Shown here piece by piece: positions 46,701 through 52,696 of a stretch of DNA of 64,000 nt (positions within the stretch are counted from its first letter, which is position 1; each line of letters opens with the position of its first letter). Where the stretch lies: IMG/VR virus record IMGVR_UViG_3300017917_001123, positions 62,001 to 126,000 of that record; one strand, given 5' to 3'. The position numbers were made by a program, and so were the translations under genes. The notes under the pieces are model-generated. The model saw only the letters and a list, made by a program, of their open reading frames with translations. It was not told where the DNA came from and did not search any database. The DNA comes from a virus.

Positions 46701-48761
46701 CCCAGGATAATCAATCGCGGTAATTTCTACGTTGTTTGAAGTTTCAGTAATTAAATTGTACTGAAGGATTGGAATTTCAGAAGCAATAGTTTCTTCCCAA
46801 ACGTTTGTATATACAACATCAGAGTCAGTAGTAATCTTTAAGTAACCTGAACTTGTTGGGAATAGAATGTTTTCGCCTGTATTAGAAATAACAAAGCGAT
46901 CTGTATTAAAATAGTTAGTGAATAAGAAATCGCCAATATTAGCAACGTTTAAGAATTTTAAGTTTAAACCTAAAACGCTGTCATAGACATTTCCCTCAGC
47001 GTAGCCAAAAATCTTAGTACCAGAAAAAGAACCTTGATAGAAATTAATATTGCTAAAACTGATTCCGTTTTCGTCAAACAAATCAAACATAGGTGCTTGA
47101 TTTAAAGAAGATTTTTGTTGAGATAATAACCATTTTGAGTTTGTGTCATCCCAATGCCACGATGCGCCTTTATAAGAATTACCATTAGCAGTAACAATAG
47201 AGGCTCCGTCAAATGGAACTCCATTTAAATCTTCTACTAGATTAATTCTTTGATTGCCTTCAATGTTTTCAAATTTAACTTCGTAAACACGACCGCGAAC
47301 CAATGGATCGGTATCGGCATTAAAAATTACTCGATAGCCTTCTTCTAATAGAATACCATCAATATAGTAACCGGCTGATTTTTCTACTTTGCTAAAAGCA
47401 TCTAATGTTGTATTGTCAATCAGATGAACATTTGACATTGCCTTAAGACCAAAGTTGTAGAGTTTAATATTTGCTTCAAACTCAATAATAGGTCTTTGCG
47501 CTCTTTTGTTAACAGGATAGACAGGATCTACTCCGTTTGCTTTTGCGGCAGTAGTAATAACATCTTTATGGAACCAACGATTGTAACGTGTCCATGGATT
47601 TAAGTCAGCACTAGCGCGGTTAATAGTAATATACTCTGGTGTAATTGGAGCATTACTAAAATCGTCAAAAGGAAATTTGTCAAAAGGCTCAACGTCAAAA
47701 TCTGTATCTAAATTATTTGCCGCAGAAACATTATTTTGTAGGCTGTCAAAATCAACCAATACAATCTTACGGCCAACACCTTGGACTAAAAATCTGCGAT
47801 TGCGATATGAAGATGGCGTTACACTTTCTGTAAAATAAACCATCAGCCCGTTAGTAAATTCAACGTTGTTACCAGAACGATATGTCTTCTTTCCTAGAAT
47901 ATCTTTTTCAACATCTAGTTTAGTATTTTCTACTAACTTCTTAACATTAATTCTACCAACAACTCTATTGTCGTCTCCGGCAACGTAGTACAGTACCGGA
48001 GGAGTAGTGTCATCTATTGTTAAGATAACCTGTCCTTCCATTTTCCCATTGTTAACTACTTTTTCATATTGGTCTTCTTTACCGTAACTAATAGCAGTCT
48101 TAATATAAAAACTGTGTTTAGATGTTACGTTAAAGACATAGGTCATTCCTCTATAAAGTGTCAACAGAGGATTTGGAGTCAATCCGTCCGGACTTAATAA
48201 CCAAGTATCAGTGCCGTCATTGTTATCTGTTACAGTATAGGTGCTAACAGTTTCTTTTTGTGGTCCAGTAATTTGAACAGGATCTGGGCCTGCTTCTAAC
48301 CAATAGTATTGATTATAGTTTACAAACTTATCAAGGTCGATATGCGGATTGAAAGTAAATGTTTTTGGTTTTAAAATTCTGTTGTGATTAGAAATTTCAG
48401 CACCAAAAAATTCTAACTGCTTTAAAAAATCATCGTAAGTAACTGCTTTAGTAATTTGACCTCTTTCGTCTCGAATTACCATTGCAGGTTCTAACTGATA
48501 GTCTTTAGCCAGTTCTGTTGTACTGTCTAAATAGGTATCAGTTTCTGGATTATATGTTGGAGTAATTGTGCTACCGACGTATCCGTTGATACGCTCAATC
48601 TGGGGAACTTCAATTAACTTATCTAATGTAGCAGTTAAAAACTTTTTATTTTTATCTGTCTGAATATAGGCAGGGAGTAGATCAACTGCTTTTCTTTGAT
48701 GGTCTGACGCTTCTGCGTTGTATGCGTCGACTAACTGATTGCTACTTGGTTTTCTTTTCAT
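34779..48761 (-). CDS. Giant virion/baseplate protein (4660 residues) with FG-GAP-like beta-propeller
   Basis: One uninterrupted 13,983-base frame in the place where T4 has gp7 after gp6. The N-terminal part (to about 1300) is a marine-phage conserved region (PHIDLDKFVNYNQYYWLEAG; HPLSFAQFFLGQKEY). From about residue 2145 to 2720 I count seven FG-GAP-like units of the form FG-x-S/I...VGAP...G-x-V-x-V, enough for one seven-bladed propeller, interrupted by GYGYTTVPTI-type motifs that recur near 3100 and 3450. The C-terminal third is strand-rich. It may join wedge and fibres and include adhesion functions; the gp7 relation is positional only. Confidence 0.85.
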   Translation of the reverse strand: MKRKPSSNQLVDAYNAEASDHQRKAVDLLPAYIQTDKNKKFLTATLDKLIEVPQIERINGYVGSTITPTYNPETDTYLDSTTELAKDYQLEPAMVIRDERGQITKAVTYDDFLKQLEFFGAEISNHNRILKPKTFTFNPHIDLDKFVNYNQYYWLEAGPDPVQITGPQKETVSTYTVTDNNDGTDTWLLSPDGLTPNPLLTLYRGMTYVFNVTSKHSFYIKTAISYGKEDQYEKVVNNGKMEGQVILTIDDTTPPVLYYVAGDDNRVVGRINVKKLVENTKLDVEKDILGKKTYRSGNNVEFTNGLMVYFTESVTPSSYRNRRFLVQGVGRKIVLVDFDSLQNNVSAANNLDTDFDVEPFDKFPFDDFSNAPITPEYITINRASADLNPWTRYNRWFHKDVITTAAKANGVDPVYPVNKRAQRPIIEFEANIKLYNFGLKAMSNVHLIDNTTLDAFSKVEKSAGYYIDGILLEEGYRVIFNADTDPLVRGRVYEVKFENIEGNQRINLVEDLNGVPFDGASIVTANGNSYKGASWHWDDTNSKWLLSQQKSSLNQAPMFDLFDENGISFSNINFYQGSFSGTKIFGYAEGNVYDSVLGLNLKFLNVANIGDFLFTNYFNTDRFVISNTGENILFPTSSGYLKITTDSDVVYTNVWEETIASEIPILQYNLITETSNNVEITAIDYPGWTPNLTIDVWLNDKKQTPDVDFYFITQDQQYFVAFNNNLKPHDRVLCKIYTNRAANKLGYYEPSLALTNNPKNGPIGQVTLAQMSDHYKTICERWPDFSGEINGANNFRDAGDICQYGTRLISHQHPLSFAQFFLGQKEYNVVPAIRKVAYDYFYYKNSFIYKTSSIAVETSPADAVDAILTELNAGKDVKFPYGYSDMLTYGKDFVPRTYTVTNTRIKSYSLSTAFNTSQLSERAILVYLNGTQLLLGKDYTFDPFDPSVTFSINLAEGDRIEIKDYRTTEGCYVPPTPTKLGLFPKFEPSIYIDNTYVTPTKVIQGHDGSIIVAFNDYRDDIILEFEKRIYNNIKATYNTDLVDINEILPGAYRTKDFSYAEVMNILSSDFLKWAGNSGVDYTTNNLQEDTQWTYNFRTSSKDKNTGLSLPGYWRGIYKYFYDTDRPHTHPWEMLGFSEQPSWWESEYGTKPYTAGNKILWSDLRDGVVKQGTRAGIDNKYARPNLFDILPVDEYGNLLDPIQIGIAQEVDLTKIDQAWKFGDCAPAEAAWRRSSLWPFAVQILMALTKPSAYASLMFDPSRIKKSVAGQYSYGDNEELLKLDNVILYRDVVAGERQVASGYSVFLIEAGLQRTENFLTEMKEAIININYQLMYKAEGFINKDKLRVIIDSVDPTSTNPGVLLPQEDYEIVLSTSNPIFTFNISGILIQKNNASYAVRGYDKYRPYFKVVTPIHSLQDRELRVGGKSESYVTWSEEKFYQTGQVVFHNNEFFRTVKSHTSLNTFDTDKFQKLPSLPITGGLTIAKAVEYSETETIIPYGTKFDSIQEVVDFILGYGRYLENQGFVFDFLQEDFKEILNWEFSAREFMFWSTQNWTNGSIITLSPFAQQLKFSTVAGTRDPIYGVVDNITNQFYEYSLLTADGSALPHEMHNCARIDDEFTIEVTLPKVGLYFAQFNIVQKQHAIVFNNFSMFNDIIYDIETGYRQRRAKLIGFRTSEWNGGLSSPGFVFDEATINDWQAYKDYYPGEIVRYNGRYYSPKASEIFGSAEFNFSNWNQISNKPVADLIPNFEYKIGQFEDFYSLDIDNFDIGQQRMAQHLTGYSPRSYLDNIFNDPIAQYKFYQGYIREKGTANAINKIAKATVNQLKGEATFNESWAFRIGHFGGYNSYQELEIKLDDSEFVQNPQIIKFTDYARNNNDFIYYKPVDDVLVKPEDYDFANVFPTTDISFKDYVPELPVAGYVRLDDVTATAFNRNSLLDIGNVDGIKEGATFWVGFREDGDWDVLRYTRLSYRVIDFNILVPGNTGQFLTSAPHGLQPGDLVAVSRYKTELNKVYAVLRCPSPTTFVVATDLSSTPLDEAPYVTWAENSFYAVGDIVYYRGDYYKCTSEHTSNQDFSVSRFIRLDAPPSLSIFIGQLFKFISVRFSSFDDLRSLERLTNTSFGDKIWVDDNGEGKFVVYEKINNYQPSVLTSGADNTGQLYGFRVSIESTTSTFAVSAPTYEDINYGKGLVTVYERSTAKNTDAAPLLSYRLNDVGNTDYYTSSIPSNFGFSLKYDKAHDLIFAGAPNASQVKAGPLINNVRYANPGAFATVANYAGLVKITHIYRPEQDDLTLGVLTSPNPTSGGQFGYDIAVNTGTVNKVFLVGAPGDGVAGKVYVYHMGGSVLSATVNDPGRRYSTSTVVTVSAPNLPGGVNATARISSVTTYSAQELQDDPTLVNGQILSVTIDNPGYGYTTVPTIQFSSTNGLDAVVEFELGVSTSTQSVFVDPSQTVLPSTIAVAGSKFGYSIGANNDLTKVAVGAPGYITNTGAVEVFVKNGNTYTLLQTIDKNDDGLNGVISYGDNLGAKVVMTRDGNYIFISAPGKQTIYGQGLVSVWKWNGTNYSWLQNIENPNKTANTVFGADICIDEDNQNLVITGLGDLYSKTTTFDNYSRKLYPGSQNQDQEFVNDPESVKRTLKTTFDGNSTKFFSAIRNAGQVSVFNRYNTYFSYAQDLDSILINENSNFGLSIAQSNDHLYVGAPTATTEDGPNNGEILIFVKQDTSLNSWAEIRKQDSLIDIGALKKAFTIDVEHDRIQDYLSIIDPMKGKISGAADQELTYKTMFDPAVYSLGNSGVTVDSNTNWIDDNVGQLWWDTGSVKYIWYEQGDLDYRKNNWGTTFPGSSINVYEWVRSEYLPSEWSAIADTNEGLIKGISGQPRYPDNSVLSIKQVYNSITQQFTNVYYYWVKNKVNIPAEAVGRRLSALGVAGLIADPKGQNVKAINVLNKDSISLVNIKETIQSSDVNLHLNIDTVAESAPRHTEWLLLQENDEFSVPPVLLERKLIDSLSGFDAIGNTVPDTDLSANQRYGISIRPRQSMFVNRLEALRNLITWTNSVLLKERVVKLCDFDNLNAFDQIPDELLNEYDVIVEDNYVLSTIITRGLQQAELACTITKNGQIDKVVVTKSGNGYNSQRPPTVEIQGTGFDAVIKTIVNDIGQITGAYVESAGRGFTSVPKLVVRPYTVIVQADQAANGFWTKFAWDQEVKEWIRIETQKYDTRLLWKYVDWQADSYNPLQDFADTVTEPYELTSLDVSAGEYVKVKNSGNGTFMVVRKTETGTVGTWDKNWDVVYEEQGTIQIVDKIWNDTLTDYAFDEVAAFDQTLFDQSINQELVYILRAIKDDLFVGVLKPYWNKFFFKAVKYALQEQQSLEWAFKTSFINVTNNAGLLDQRPTYKLQDSSYYEDWINEVKPYHTKIRNFTVKYGAVDDTNTFVSDFDLPPYYDSVNNKFISLSSTSTQVLQYPYRAWFDNYTNFIDSIVVVDQGSDYIVPPVVKIIPAPGDFGTGATAEAYISLGKVYEIAVTNPGTGYTVTPTIVLEGGLGLGGKQARASARLGNRKVRANNLTLKFDRISYNKEVQNVNVVDQFTGDGSTYEFLLTWVPQPDRNGIKLTQAGSLVLNDKFTIEYFEQDFTNTNGLTYSKKYARLVLSFVPVKNITLTLEYKKSVEIFNAIDRIENYYAPEPGMPGKDPDQLMTGLSYGGVKVDTLPFSYSSAWDTLKWWEGAWDSYASETNYGVVKDPQLGYASQLVDLQAQAANADFEVGFWTSRINQLNQDLSVTSPFIPVGPNQFVPNPGYQYLLSQLAQAQGQLGYWTSRKNSLDNQVLFLLDGNVPVTTPFNVSTGTFINVYINTGTGVNVRIDQSTSTAVIPTIVGQGSTSTVYVPLTYFSTVSSNIITFRDQSSDGTVLPADPDALDAVISGGDLDSVILGIAPSDIVIDGYKFIDPTSSYAPEEMLPGQIQESVGISVFEQKSEASPLIVNRRFELGGSPTYPLGIKVASTASVFVLTDVKPLRYAVDYTVNPIANTITLTQAVPGATWLSVSAMTLGGQGLVDYQIVKSQPGSTSTTVVSAVALKNIKDAYVVVNGTEWTDFVVEAAPGRAKNKTPKGAIRVLHNTIGTKEIQVWAFNQDPKAFSQVHEQIFQNVNIQQDSFTLSQPPGVIQPHHSQVIVEWNGRRLLPPQVSYYVVEPGQVEFDVDPNDPLIAGQATLVNTEVYRNGEKLVPGVDFQLTPPPTRVLFPAEKVSTGDAIAIAVLSGHQYKIEAGQLVLVNVPRAQAGADTMRVVTFTNHDGSKIRKERFAGNRAGKYVMSRPIVNTNYVWVEYNGKPLINDLDYSVDEDLVTVKVRDDFYNSSTDKVVIMSLSDNAYKGAISYRMFTDILGRTSYKRLSSAYSTKLTQPLIATDSKIFVDNAGVLTPPNPEKNLPGVVYIAGERIEFFRVANNELSQLRRGTLGTGVLDGLPTGTLVIDQGRGQNLPATDTTEIERFTSTVTTNVYTLTSITVSGTVTKTWVDPTTGIAKLLDAPPLTDMFEVLYGGVPLLKPTSNAVVTTDTEIAYDSGQNDSFGTPSTSTVSAQFTMSSVIINNNEYPVLHFGFNVQPGVEVFVSKRTGQIFENTTVFSFLEETPGVLPSEDYYPGDPIIILETGAVLTDEDENPLEGI

Positions 48762-48773
48762 TGTACTCTTCTG

Positions 48774-51700
48774 TTAGATAGTTAACTTGCCTGTGGTTAC
48801 AGCCCCAATGATTTCAATATCATTAACAGTAACACCGCTTATAAAAATTTCGTCTGTTTGGCTTGCGATTTCAAAAAGGTTTCCAAACGCACTTCCGTTC
48901 TTAGGAACAATAATAAAGTTTGTAATATCAGGTGTCATTACATTCATTACGTATGCCGATAGTTCACTAAAGTAGAAAGTGTCTCCAAAGTCCCAGTTTT
49001 CAATAGCAAAGAAATCGTTAATTGCCGCAAGGATTCTTGTTTTCAAATCATTGTCGCTTACAGAACGATTAGAGTTTTTGCTGGCTCTAAAGGTAGCTTG
49101 TAAATTAGCTGGAGCTTTTTCGCCAAACAATATTTTATATTTTGCTGGATGATAAACAATGCTATCACTTACACTCTTAATAGGATCTAGATACTGACTA
49201 TAGGTATCCTCAAGTTGACTTGTTGTAGGTGTAAGTGGAGCTGTTCCTCCATTAGCTAGATAGTATCTGTAATGTGTGTCATATGTTCCTGTTAGAATAT
49301 AAATGTCAATGATGTTGCTCTTAGCAGGATCAATTCTCTTCTCAGTTCCGCTGTTATGTAAGTAGTGGAACATCAAATTTGATCTACCTGATCTAGCAAA
49401 ATATTCGTTTGTTAAAACATATTGTTGTAAGTTGTCTGACCAATATTTGATAACATTGGCTGTATAAAAATAGAACAACTGTCCATCGATCGGTACTTCG
49501 TTGTTTGCCAAGAAATAATCCTGCGCTTCTGTTTCAGAAGGATATGCTGAAAACAAATTCTTATCGGCAATTTTATATCTTAGTCCGTCGCCTGTGCGTT
49601 GGAAATAAACAAAGTTTCCTAGATAGCCTGTTTGAATTGACGGCGAAGTTGAATCTGTAATCTTTTCAAAACTATCTGGGTCATCTAATTGTCCATCATT
49701 CTTAGCATCAAAGAAACTAACAAGAACTTTTTTAGGTTCTACGTAACCATCATTTTCTACAACACTACTATCAACTTGCCAGTTATAGTCGATGCCAAGC
49801 GCATTTGTTGTTGTAGAATTTGGAACTGTGTTAATTCCTAACACACTAATTTTATCTTTAATAATTGTGTTAGTTACATAGTCGAAGTTTGTTTTATAGT
49901 TGTCAACAAAGAAGCCGGTTTGTTGTTGACTTTCAAAGACATAGGTAGTTTCTCTATAGAAACAAGTGTAGCTCTTACCAGTCCATTGGAAAGCAATTTG
50001 CCAAGAGCCGTCAATGTTTAGATTGCTGGTATCGCCTTGGTATATTAGACCAAAATTAGATCCTAAGTCTAAATTAGTATCAACAATAATAAACCATTCG
50101 CGAGTCAATCTATCAAAACTTAAACCAAAGTTGCGTTTAGCAACCATTTGATTTACAATTTCATTTTCTAAAGCGTAACTCAGTGTTGTCTGATATGTTG
50201 GGATAACTTCAACAGCAACAGCACCTTCAGGAACGTAACCAGTTAAAATAACTGGACCGGTTCCGTCATACAACAAACCAAGTCCGCTATTTGCTCCGTC
50301 GCCGACAACTTTAGCAACTTTTGCCCAAATATAATCTCGGGTAGTTGCGTCTTTTACTGTTGTTAACTTTCCGTTAGGTAAGAAATATTGAGGAGCTGTT
50401 GTGTTTCCTGTTACCTTAGCAGGTGCTTGGAATTTAATTAATGCTCCCGCTTTAATGTATTGAGCATTATTGCTTGAAAAGTAACCTAACTGAATTGCGC
50501 CAACTTCTCCGGCGTTTCTAAAAATGTATCTAAAATATCCTCTTGTTTGATTAGAGTCTGCTTTAGCAAAAGACCAATCCATAGAAATGTTTGTAAGGTC
50601 TGGTCTAGGAAACTTATCTAAGTAGAAATTTCTAAAAGTCGAAGATTCAATTAATGGCTCCACTTGGTGTTTAAGCGCACCAAATGCTTCATTTCTAGTT
50701 GCAAAAGAAAAACTAAATTGTTTCTGGTGATCTTCTTTATATAGAATTCCGTCATGAGCAAAAATGTCAACTTGACTATATTTGCCTGTTACATCTGTTA
50801 AATCAAAGTATTTAGAAATACCAGAACTTTGTCTATTAACACTCTTAACTTTAAGAACGTCTGCCGCAATAGTTACAGGAGCAATGTTATAATCTTCCGC
50901 AGTAATCATTCTATTTTGAATGTAGTAATTCTGAGGAGCTTTTAATTTAATGCTTTCATCTGTCTCGCTAGGTGCGCTGTTGTTTACGTCATATTGAAGA
51001 CTTAGAGTGAAAGTTAGAATATGATTCTCCCCTGCCTTGTTAACATAAGGAATGCGAACAATGATGCCGTTCATGTCCTCAGGACTAATCACATAACTCA
51101 ATCCATTACTCTGACGATAGAACAGTCTAAATGCTCCTTTAGGTAAATCTCCAAAGTTACCATCGGCAAAGTTTAAATCAATCTGGTCATTAATTCGAGT
51201 TGTTATAGCATAAAACTTTCTATTGTCTTTGCTAATATTATTATAGATAGCGTTGTTACCAACTGTAGAGTCGACCTTGGTCCACTCAGATGTATAGTTT
51301 CCAAGACCGTCTAACTGCCATAACCAAACATCCGAGTTATTAATATCGCGGACATTGACTCCAACAATTTCATTAGCAACAGGTCTATCAACATTAAAAG
51401 TTGTGCTGTTTAACGTTCCTTGTTTAAACAGAACAAAGAAACCGGTACTGGCAGAGCCTGCGCCCTTATTATCATTTCTAAATACCATACCAAAGTCGGC
51501 ACCAGGTAATGGAGTTTCTTCTTTGATAGATTTAGATCCGTTTAATCCTGCGCTAACAAGTTCAAAGCCCATTGAAATACCTTTAACAGATTTGTTAAAA
51601 GCAAAGACCGGAACGTCTGTTGTTTGTGTTTTAATCTTATATTGATCTGTAGCGATTCCGTCAATAGTTTCGCTTGCGGCTGGCTGACCATAGATACTAT

Positions 51701-52196
51701 TATCAGCAAATGCGCTGTTAATAATTGTGATAAACTGTTGATACCAATTAATATTTGAAGGATCGTTCCAAGCAATAATTTGATTAGCTAAGTTAATGTT
51801 ATTGCTGTCAACAACGTTATCTGTTGTAGAAATTGCAGTAACTTTTAGGAAACCCTCTGCGGCTTGATTGCGTTTAGGATTGTAGCTGATTAGCTGTGCT
51901 AGTCGTAGAATACTATCGCGGCGTTCTGCGGTTTCTAAGAAGTTTTCTCTAGCATTTAAATCAATGCGGAAACTTAGGTTTTGACCTAAGTAAGCAATCA
52001 AGTCTACTAGAGCAATAAACTCCGAACTATCAATGTAATCATTAAACTCTTCGGGATAATTGTCACGAAGATATTGAATCATTACACGACGAAGCGTGTC
52101 AAAGTCGTAAGACTTAAAGTCAGCGTTTTTAAAAGATTGGTAAATTTTAGTCCAATCTTCTGTAACGAGTAGTTTAGTATTTGTTGATGGTATCAT
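48774..52196 (-). CDS. 6: Baseplate wedge protein gp6
   Basis: A 1140-residue protein with the gp6 / baseplate-J start: DFDTLRRVMIQYLRDNYPEE, SSEFIALVDLIAYLGQNLSF, RIDLNARENFLETAERRDSI, LRLAQLISYNPKRNQAAEG. The end (ILAAINDFFAIENWDFGDTF, YFSELSAYVMNVMTPDITNF) is the gp6 core C-terminus that forms the wedge ring. T4 gp6 is about 660 residues, so this one has some 480 extra, mainly inserted in the middle. gp6 joins gp7, gp25 and gp53 in the wedge. Its start codon abuts a 10-bp hairpin overlapping a late box. Confidence 0.9.
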   Translation of the reverse strand: MIPSTNTKLLVTEDWTKIYQSFKNADFKSYDFDTLRRVMIQYLRDNYPEEFNDYIDSSEFIALVDLIAYLGQNLSFRIDLNARENFLETAERRDSILRLAQLISYNPKRNQAAEGFLKVTAISTTDNVVDSNNINLANQIIAWNDPSNINWYQQFITIINSAFADNSIYGQPAASETIDGIATDQYKIKTQTTDVPVFAFNKSVKGISMGFELVSAGLNGSKSIKEETPLPGADFGMVFRNDNKGAGSASTGFFVLFKQGTLNSTTFNVDRPVANEIVGVNVRDINNSDVWLWQLDGLGNYTSEWTKVDSTVGNNAIYNNISKDNRKFYAITTRINDQIDLNFADGNFGDLPKGAFRLFYRQSNGLSYVISPEDMNGIIVRIPYVNKAGENHILTFTLSLQYDVNNSAPSETDESIKLKAPQNYYIQNRMITAEDYNIAPVTIAADVLKVKSVNRQSSGISKYFDLTDVTGKYSQVDIFAHDGILYKEDHQKQFSFSFATRNEAFGALKHQVEPLIESSTFRNFYLDKFPRPDLTNISMDWSFAKADSNQTRGYFRYIFRNAGEVGAIQLGYFSSNNAQYIKAGALIKFQAPAKVTGNTTAPQYFLPNGKLTTVKDATTRDYIWAKVAKVVGDGANSGLGLLYDGTGPVILTGYVPEGAVAVEVIPTYQTTLSYALENEIVNQMVAKRNFGLSFDRLTREWFIIVDTNLDLGSNFGLIYQGDTSNLNIDGSWQIAFQWTGKSYTCFYRETTYVFESQQQTGFFVDNYKTNFDYVTNTIIKDKISVLGINTVPNSTTTNALGIDYNWQVDSSVVENDGYVEPKKVLVSFFDAKNDGQLDDPDSFEKITDSTSPSIQTGYLGNFVYFQRTGDGLRYKIADKNLFSAYPSETEAQDYFLANNEVPIDGQLFYFYTANVIKYWSDNLQQYVLTNEYFARSGRSNLMFHYLHNSGTEKRIDPAKSNIIDIYILTGTYDTHYRYYLANGGTAPLTPTTSQLEDTYSQYLDPIKSVSDSIVYHPAKYKILFGEKAPANLQATFRASKNSNRSVSDNDLKTRILAAINDFFAIENWDFGDTFYFSELSAYVMNVMTPDITNFIIVPKNGSAFGNLFEIASQTDEIFISGVTVNDIEIIGAVTTGKLTI

Positions 52197-52230
52197 AATA
52201 TGTTATGCCGCCTGCGATAACATATTTATT
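52197..52230 (-). promoter_or_regulatory. Late-promoter-like box fused to a hairpin before gp6
   Basis: On the minus strand AATAAATA (52230 to 52223) runs into the stem AATATGTTAT (52226-52217), loop CGCAGGCGGC and ATAACATATT (52206-52197), a perfect 10-bp inverted repeat touching the ATG at 52196. The loop carries the ribosome-binding site AGGCGG. A late start about five bases after the box would remove most of the 5' arm and free translation. Same layout as at 19299. Confidence 0.6.
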
Positions 52231-52250
52231 GAAAAAATTATATTGGTATA

Positions 52251-52688
52251 TTATTGTACGCTTAAACCCGAGTCTTTATCGAAGATAAGACGCATAGTTT
52301 CTGACTGGTCTGTGCCAGTATAAGTTAGTGTAACTTCAAGCAAAAGACCGTATTCTGCCTCGGCAACTCTAATAACAGGATCGCTGATTCTAGGATCGGA
52401 TTCAATAATTCGTTTAATATCGGCGTCTACTGCCGTTCTAATTTCATCAGTAAAAGGTTCGTATAGAACATTCCAAATAATGCTACCAAACTCGGGCTTC
52501 ATTACACGCTCTCCCAGCCGTGTATTAAAGTGATTTAATAAATCCTGTTTAACAATGTCAAAATCGTAGACACTACTGTTACGATTTTCAGGATCAACTG
52601 TGCTAAATCCCTTATAAAACTGACTTGTTTGAAGTCTGTGTTGTTCAGAATATTGAGCAGGTTGTACAATAATGTTCTTATATGGCAT
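52251..52688 (-). CDS. 25: Baseplate wedge protein gp25
   Basis: A 145-residue GPW/gp25-family protein. SSVYDFDIVKQDLLNHFNTR, LGERVMKPEFGSIIWNVLYEP (the family signature RxGxRxxxPxfGsxxwxllfep) and EIRTAVDADIKRIIESDPRI are diagnostic. gp25 is the sheath-initiating wedge component and the most conserved part of contractile baseplates. Length is close to the T4 protein of 132. It lies between gp5 and gp6 as in T4-like genomes. Confidence 0.94.
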   Translation of the reverse strand: MPYKNIIVQPAQYSEQHRLQTSQFYKGFSTVDPENRNSSVYDFDIVKQDLLNHFNTRLGERVMKPEFGSIIWNVLYEPFTDEIRTAVDADIKRIIESDPRISDPVIRVAEAEYGLLLEVTLTYTGTDQSETMRLIFDKDSGLSVQ

Positions 52689-52696
52689 GACTATAT

